A stretch of DNA of 5,909 nt, taken from positions 1 through 5,909 of the forward strand of contig JAQBYL010000278.1 in assembly GCA_027622495.1 (NCBI GenBank), in the 5' to 3' direction. A program made the translations under genes and the position numbers. The notes beneath the pieces were generated by a model that saw nothing but the letters and a program-made list of their open reading frames with translations, searched no databases and was not told the DNA's origin. Source of the DNA: Pseudomonadota bacterium. GTDB taxonomy: Bacteria > Pseudomonadota > Gammaproteobacteria > Pseudomonadales > Azotimanducaceae. Below, piece by piece: positions 1 through 3,415 of the stretch (position 1 is the first letter of the stretch; each line of letters opens with the position of its first letter).

Positions 1-6
1 TATAAT
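1..6 (+). promoter_or_regulatory. possible -10 box (TATAAT) of the left operon
   Basis: The first six bases are a perfect sigma70 -10 consensus, TATAAT. Transcription would then start around base 12-14, leaving a leader of about 60 bases before the ATG at 76. The -35 box would lie outside the window, so the match cannot be tested here. A single hexamer at the sequence edge could be chance. Confidence 0.3.
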
Positions 7-75
7 TGTGGTCGAATTTTGAACCTGTACATCCTTTACAGCCCACGACATGATCTGGGGCAAGGGAGACACATC

Positions 76-588
76 ATGAAAATCCTTAAATTTCTCGGCG
101 TTACTATCGCCGTCATCGCGGCTGCAATAGCCGTCGTGCTGATTGGTGCCCGTTTCGCCGACGGACCTCTGGGCATCATTGCCGGTGGAGCGTTCTCGAG
201 TGGTGAAATGCATTCGGGACCCGAGCCGGACTGGACGTTCATAAAAGACTTTTCCACCATCGAGTTTCAACTGGTCGATCCCGACCGTTCGCGAACCACC
301 TGGCTGATGGTCCACGACAGCCGCGTCTATATCCCCTGCGGATACATGACCACCACCTGGGGTAGGATCTGGAAACAGTGGCCCATCGAAGCGCAGAAAG
401 ATGGTCGGGCCATCGCGCGGATCGATGGCAAACTTTACGATCGTAAGCTTGTGCGAATCACCCAAGGGCCTGAACTCGAGCCACTGCTTGCTGAACTCGG
501 AAGAAAATATGCCGGTGGTGACCCAGTCCCGCTCGAGGCCGTGACCTCCGGCTATCTTTGGATATTTGAACTGGCACCGCGCGCCTGA
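76..588 (+). CDS. membrane-anchored protein of unknown function, 170 aa
   Basis: I do not recognise this family with confidence. The ATG at 76 is chosen because a strong Shine-Dalgarno (AAGGGAG, 62-68) sits seven bases before it and the hydrophobic segment begins right after it; the upstream TTG at 19 would only add a polar, non-conserved-looking leader. Residues about 5-27 form one membrane segment or uncleaved signal anchor (KFLGVTIAVIAAAIAVVLIG), with no obvious signal peptidase or lipobox site. The remaining roughly 140 residues would then be periplasmic. They contain a W-L-M-V-H-D-S-R-V-Y-I-P-C-G strand pair, a W-P-I-E-A-Q-K-D-G-R segment and an I-D-G-K-L-Y-D-R strand, a pattern loosely like the split beta-barrel flavin/F420-binding proteins, but this is a weak impression. 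The gene ends one base before the CoA-transferase ATG, so the two are probably translationally coupled. Confidence 0.85.
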   Translation: MKILKFLGVTIAVIAAAIAVVLIGARFADGPLGIIAGGAFSSGEMHSGPEPDWTFIKDFSTIEFQLVDPDRSRTTWLMVHDSRVYIPCGYMTTTWGRIWKQWPIEAQKDGRAIARIDGKLYDRKLVRITQGPELEPLLAELGRKYAGGDPVPLEAVTSGYLWIFELAPRA

Positions 589-589
589 T

Positions 590-1786
590 ATGGCTTTTGC
601 GTTTGACGGCATACGGGTGATCGACTTCACCCAGGTGATCGCTGGTCCTTTTGCGACCCAGCAGCTTGCGTCGCTGGGCGCCCAGGTGATCAAGATCGAG
701 CAGCGTGGCAGCGGCGACACGACCCGCGGGCTCATGTCGACTGCTGAACACGGCATGTCCCCCACCTTTCTGACCTGCAACATCGGTAAACGCTCGCTGA
801 CCCTGAACCTTAAAAGTTCGGCCGCAAAAGACATCGTTCACCGACTGGTTAAAACCGCAGACGTGGTGGTTGAGAACTTCAAGCCGGGTGTGATGGCACG
901 CCTGGGGTTTGACTACCCGACCCTGTGCAACCTCAAACCAGACCTGGTGTACTGCGCAATCAGCGGCTATGGCCATAGTGGACCGAAGTCCCCGCTACCT
1001 GCATTTGATGGGGCGATTCAGGCTGATTCCGGAATGATGTCCATATCCGGCCATACCGAAACCGGTCCGACCCGGGCAGGTTATTTTGCGGTCGACATGG
1101 CAACCGCGCTGCACGCGGCATTCGCAATCTCTGCAGCCCTCTACCGCTGCCGGGCGACAGGTGCGGGGCAGCACATTGATGTAGCCATGATGGACACGGC
1201 CATCGTCATGCAGGCAGCCCAGGTGACTGCCCATCTGGTTAACGGTGTGATCCCCGATCTGATCGGAAACAAGTCTCCAACAAAACAACCCACAGCCAAC
1301 GTTTTTTCATGTGCAGACGGTTTTATACAGGTGATTGCCCTCAAAGAAGATCAGGTTGAACGGTTGTTCACCCTGCTGGGCCTGCAAACCGTATACGCGC
1401 AGGAACCGTTCTGCAGATCCACCTCCCGTGTGGCGAACAGTGAACAGGTCCACAGCACGCTCAATGCGGAACTCAAACGCAAACCGACCAACGAATGGTT
1501 AGCCCTGTTTGCGCAGCGGCAGATACCCGCATCAGCCGTCAACGACTATCCGACGATGATCAGCGACCCGCAGCTGGCCGCTCGAAACGTTTTTACCGAT
1601 GTACCCTCCCCGAATGAACCCGGAGCAATGACACGGGCGGTATTCAGCGGCCACACCGCAGATATCGACGGTCCGTCACCAATGCGACCACCACCCGGTC
1701 TGGGCCAGCACAGTGAAGAAATCCTGCTTGAGCTGGGCTACAGCCGCGACGACATCCGCGCCTTTGCAGACCAGGGTGTGATCTGA
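590..1786 (+). CDS. class III CoA-transferase (CaiB/BaiF/Frc family), 398 aa
   Basis: Cytoplasmic enzyme expected to move coenzyme A from an acyl-CoA donor to a carboxylic acid through an aspartyl-CoA thioester, usually as an interlocked homodimer. The N-terminus GIRVIDFTQVIAGPFA (7-22), then LGAQVIKIE (29-37) and the DVVVENFKPG block (91-100), are classic family signatures. In G-Y-F-A-V-D-M-A-T the Asp falls at residue 169, the position and context of the nucleophilic Asp of formyl-CoA transferase; it is followed by TGAGQHIDVAMMD (190-202). The C-terminal block GLGQHSEEILLELGY (370-384) is also typical. Length matches the family (about 390-430 aa), so the gene looks intact. The ATG at 590 is chosen because the family motif begins six residues later; a TTG at 566 would overlap the upstream gene. 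There is no clear Shine-Dalgarno, which fits coupling to the gene ending at 588. The substrate cannot be read from sequence; oxalate, carnitine, bile acid, mesaconate and alpha-methylacyl enzymes all share this fold. Confidence 0.95.
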   Translation: MAFAFDGIRVIDFTQVIAGPFATQQLASLGAQVIKIEQRGSGDTTRGLMSTAEHGMSPTFLTCNIGKRSLTLNLKSSAAKDIVHRLVKTADVVVENFKPGVMARLGFDYPTLCNLKPDLVYCAISGYGHSGPKSPLPAFDGAIQADSGMMSISGHTETGPTRAGYFAVDMATALHAAFAISAALYRCRATGAGQHIDVAMMDTAIVMQAAQVTAHLVNGVIPDLIGNKSPTKQPTANVFSCADGFIQVIALKEDQVERLFTLLGLQTVYAQEPFCRSTSRVANSEQVHSTLNAELKRKPTNEWLALFAQRQIPASAVNDYPTMISDPQLAARNVFTDVPSPNEPGAMTRAVFSGHTADIDGPSPMRPPPGLGQHSEEILLELGYSRDDIRAFADQGVI

Positions 1787-1805
1787 CATGTTAAAAACAA
1801 ACCAC

Positions 1806-1809
1806 AAGG
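1806..1809 (+). promoter_or_regulatory. ribosome binding site of the selenoprotein B-like gene
   Basis: AAGG lies seven bases before the ATG at 1817, in the 30-base gap after the CoA-transferase stop. It supports the 1817 start and independent initiation of this gene within the operon. The match to the Shine-Dalgarno consensus is short. Confidence 0.5.
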
Positions 1810-1816
1810 CAATCTC

Positions 1817-2965
1817 ATGAGCGATGCATCTATCAAAGCGTTCGGCGACAACCTGCCGTGCCCGACATTCGAAGAACCTGCGTTCGTTAAGCCCAAGCCT
1901 CTGAATCGCAGCCGGGTTGCCATCGTGACCTCGGCAGCTTTGCATCATGAAGGCGACGATCAGTTCGCGGCTAAGGACACCTCGTACCGCATACTGGATG
2001 CAAACCGGCGCGATGTAGTACTCGGCCACTGGAGTCCAAACTTCGACCGCTCCGGCTTCGCCGAGGACATCAACACGGTGTGGCCCATCGACCGTCTGTT
2101 TGAACTGGCGCAGCAGGGTGTGATCGGTTCGGTCGCCCCACGCCATCTTTCATTCGCCGGTAATCAGGACGAAACCATGACGGGCTTGCGCCTGGACAGT
2201 GGTCCTGCTGCCGCCGCCCTGCTCAAAGACGATGAAGTCGATCTGGTGATCCTCACCCCTGTCTGACCGCTGTGCACGCGTACTGTCAGTGCGCTCGCCC
2301 ACGTATTCGAAGCCGAAGGCATCCCGACCCTCACGATTGGAACGGTCGCCGTTCACATTCGAAAGGTTGCGCCACCGAGAGGTCTGATCTGCAATTTTCC
2401 GCTTGGCCGGCCGCTCGGTAAACCCAACGATCCCGAGTTTCAGCACAGTGTGCTCAAAGCCCTGTTCGACATGCTCAGTGCGGACAGGCCGGTTCTGAAT
2501 GAGTTCCCCGTCACTCTCGATTCGGCGGACTCGCAACCGCTGGTGTGTTCCCTGCCACCACGCCTGGATCCTGATGAGCACCCGGCCGTAGATGAAGCCA
2601 GAGCGATCAGAAACGCTTATGAACGCAGTGTTGCCGCCAACGGCAATCGGATTGGTGTAGGCAGGGAGATCAGCGTTGATGCGATCCCCTCTGCAATCGA
2701 AGCATTCGTCCGGATTGAAAACGGTGTGGACTGGAAAGCCGCGGGAATCCCCGGCAATCCAATGCGCGTGGCTCAGGACATCAGAGGCTACTATCAGAGC
2801 GCGGCACTCAGCCTGACTTCATCCCGAGCCCACGGATGGGCTGGTGAAAACTGGTTTTATGAAAACACCGAGACCGGTCGGCTGATGTTGCGGGTTCGAA
2901 GTGTGCTCAAAGAAGGCGGTGCACCGCAGCCCCTGTGGTTTTATTTGAGTCCCGGGGATCGGTGA
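1817..2965 (+). CDS. GrdB/PrdB-like selenoprotein (glycine/sarcosine/betaine/D-proline reductase selenoprotein B family), 382 aa with Sec150
   Basis: Read with the TGA at 2264-2266 as selenocysteine, this is one continuous 382-residue protein. The first part carries V-A-I-V-T-S-A (34-40), N-F-D-R-S-G-F-A-E-D-I-N (75-86), W-P-I-D-R-L-F-E-L (89-97) and GVIGSVAPRHLSFAG (101-115), which I recognise as the family pattern. Then comes VDLVILTPV-Sec-PLC-TRTV (141-157), a UxxC redox pair (Sec150, Cys153). After it the same frame continues into G-I-P-T-L-T-I-G (168-175) and NFPLGRPLGKPND (193-205), also family-like, and ends at residue 382 without another lesion. Clostridial GrdB and PrdB use Sec for reductive cleavage of glycine or for D-proline reduction; many proteobacterial relatives have Cys at this site and no known role. 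Translation normally stopped at the TGA would give a 149-aa fragment lacking the redox site. The gene follows the CoA-transferase by 30 bases in the same direction and terminates with another TGA. The alternative is a Cys-to-stop mutation or a base-call error; the exact substrate is unknown. Confidence 0.82.
2264..2266 (+). other. in-frame TGA read as selenocysteine (Sec150)
   Basis: The codon follows GTC and precedes CCG-CTG-TGC, giving V-U-P-L-C. The frame is identical on both sides, so no insertion or deletion is involved. A Cys residue three positions downstream is the usual context of redox-active Sec. TGA is one substitution from the Cys codons TGC and TGT, as expected for Sec/Cys exchange within a family. 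Confidence 0.78.
2271..2303 (+). promoter_or_regulatory. candidate bacterial SECIS hairpin
   Basis: Folded by hand. An upper stem of six pairs joins 2278-2283 (GCGUAC) to 2289-2294 (GUGCGC), with one G-U wobble, closing a five-base loop UGUCA (2284-2288). The loop begins 18 bases after the TGA and has G as its second base, followed by U, resembling the GU feature of SelB-binding loops in E. coli fdhF. A lower stem of four pairs (2271-2274 with 2300-2303, one U-G wobble) is possible across an asymmetric internal loop. The element is inside the coding sequence, as bacterial SECIS elements are. An alternative fold pairs GUGCAC (2272-2277) with GUGCGC (2289-2294) around an 11-base loop, so the structure is not unique. 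Confidence 0.5.
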
Positions 2966-2981
2966 TCTGACGTCACCCGAT
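2958..2981. terminator. inverted repeat between convergent genes, possible bidirectional terminator
   Basis: ATCGGTGA (2958-2965) pairs with TCACCCGAT (2973-2981) as eight Watson-Crick pairs with one bulged C and a seven-base loop. It overlaps the selenoprotein stop codon and ends three bases before the convergent gene's stop, the usual place for a shared terminator. No T-run follows on either strand, so efficient intrinsic termination is doubtful. Confidence 0.35.
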
Positions 2982-2983
2982 GG

Positions 2984-3241
2984 CTATGCGTGTTCTACCG
3001 CCTCGCCGTTTCGCAGCGCTTCGCGACGAACACGATTCACTACCATCCGATCATGCAGTTCGCCGATCGCTTCGCTGGCGGTCTTCTCAAAAAGACACGG
3101 CACAACAGCGTGCACGGTACAGACCACACCCGCAGAAAGCAGTTTGAGCGCAAAGCCCATCGCCGTTGCGAGGTGCTGCAGGTAGGTTTCGTTGACCGAT
3201 TGCGGGTGCTCCACGAAGAGCCGGCCGATCATGTTGCTCAT
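2984..3241 (-). CDS. small single-pass membrane protein, DUF6356-like, 85 aa
   Basis: The 85-residue product carries H-P-Q-S-V-N-E-T-Y-L-Q-H-L near its N-terminus (12-24), a hydrophobic segment GFALKLLSAGVVCTVHAVVP (29-48), then a charged tail with F-E-K-T-A-S-E-A-I-G-E-L-H-D-R-M (51-66). This order (HP.SV.ETY..H, hydrophobic helix with VHA.VP, then a KTAS..I..LHDRM helix) matches my memory of DUF6356, a short family found in Proteobacteria with no known function. One inner-membrane helix is likely. The ATG at 3241 is preceded by a modest Shine-Dalgarno (GGTGAAG, 3250-3244, three bases before the start). A second Met at residue 4 is possible but has no better signal. The gene converges on the selenoprotein gene with 18 bases between the stops. 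It lies in the same direction as the amidohydrolase gene but 174 bases from it, with its own candidate promoter, so it may be transcribed alone. Confidence 0.8.
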   Translation of the reverse strand: MSNMIGRLFVEHPQSVNETYLQHLATAMGFALKLLSAGVVCTVHAVVPCLFEKTASEAIGELHDRMVVNRVRREALRNGEAVEHA

Positions 3242-3324
3242 GGCTTCACCGACGTACTACTGAGGGGAAGTACACTAACAGCGACTTTGCGGGATAAATT
3301 CTCAATATCTCCCAAGATTCATTG

Positions 3325-3353
3325 ATTTTATGGGATTTTGTTACAGATCTGAA
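3325..3353 (-). promoter_or_regulatory. candidate sigma70 promoter for the DUF6356-like gene
   Basis: On the - strand, TTCAGA (3353-3348, four of six matches to the -35 consensus) is followed after exactly 17 bases by TAAAAT (3330-3325, five of six to the -10 consensus). It lies in the AT-rich part of the gap between the amidohydrolase stop and the small gene. The predicted start gives a leader of roughly 75 bases before the ATG at 3241. Found by eye only. Confidence 0.45.
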
Positions 3354-3361
3354 CGAAATCA

Positions 3362-3411
3362 GGCACAGGTCTCCTCCGCGCTATGACGGCGGTCACACTC
3401 CGATCTGTGCC
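3362..3411 (-). terminator. inverted repeat after the amidohydrolase stop, possible terminator
   Basis: GGCACAG (3362-3368) and CTGTGCC (3405-3411) are a perfect seven-base inverted repeat starting four bases after the TAG stop on the - strand. In the - strand RNA the stem continues by two more pairs after one C-A mismatch. A second, nested hairpin (CCGC 3376-3379 with GCGG 3389-3392) lies inside. Only a short T-run (ATTT) follows on the - strand, so this could be a weak terminator, an RNA-stabilising end structure or a protein site. Confidence 0.4.
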
Positions 3412-3415
3412 GTGG

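Larger units (their letters stand above)
3242..3415. other. intergenic region between the amidohydrolase and DUF6356-like genes
   Basis: This 174-base stretch has no convincing coding sequence. It is AT-rich around 3290-3350, unlike the flanking genes, and holds the candidate - strand promoter, an eight-base perfect palindrome CAGATCTG (3344-3351) overlapping the putative -35 box, and the inverted repeat that follows the amidohydrolase stop. The palindrome could be an operator but is short. Confidence 0.6.

Noticed and set aside
19..75. TTG start at 19 for the first gene
   Set aside because: The ATG at 76 has a strong, well-spaced ribosome binding site and is followed at once by the membrane helix.
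458..976. Long - strand frames at 458-976, 1676-2146 and 2150-2581
   Set aside because: They lie antisense to strong genes, have unrelated low-complexity translations rich in His, Arg and Cys, and show no family pattern.
1774..2125. Repeated GGGTGTGATC at 1774 and 2116
   Set aside because: Both encode Q-G-V-I in unrelated proteins; ten bases of identity fits shared codons and is not part of a longer repeat.
2264..2266. TGA as a frameshift or multi-lesion pseudogene
   Set aside because: Family-like sequence continues in exactly the same frame for 232 codons with no other stop or indel. A single nonsense mutation remains possible but does not explain the UxxC placement as well as Sec does.
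2450..2965. Separate gene starting at the GTG at 2450
   Set aside because: The start falls inside the selenoprotein domain, has no Shine-Dalgarno, and the frame is open back to the TGA with family-like residues (NFPLGRPLGKPND) upstream of it.
2990..3325. 111-residue + strand frame
   Set aside because: It is antisense to the DUF6356-like gene, lacks a ribosome binding site and does not look like a folded protein.
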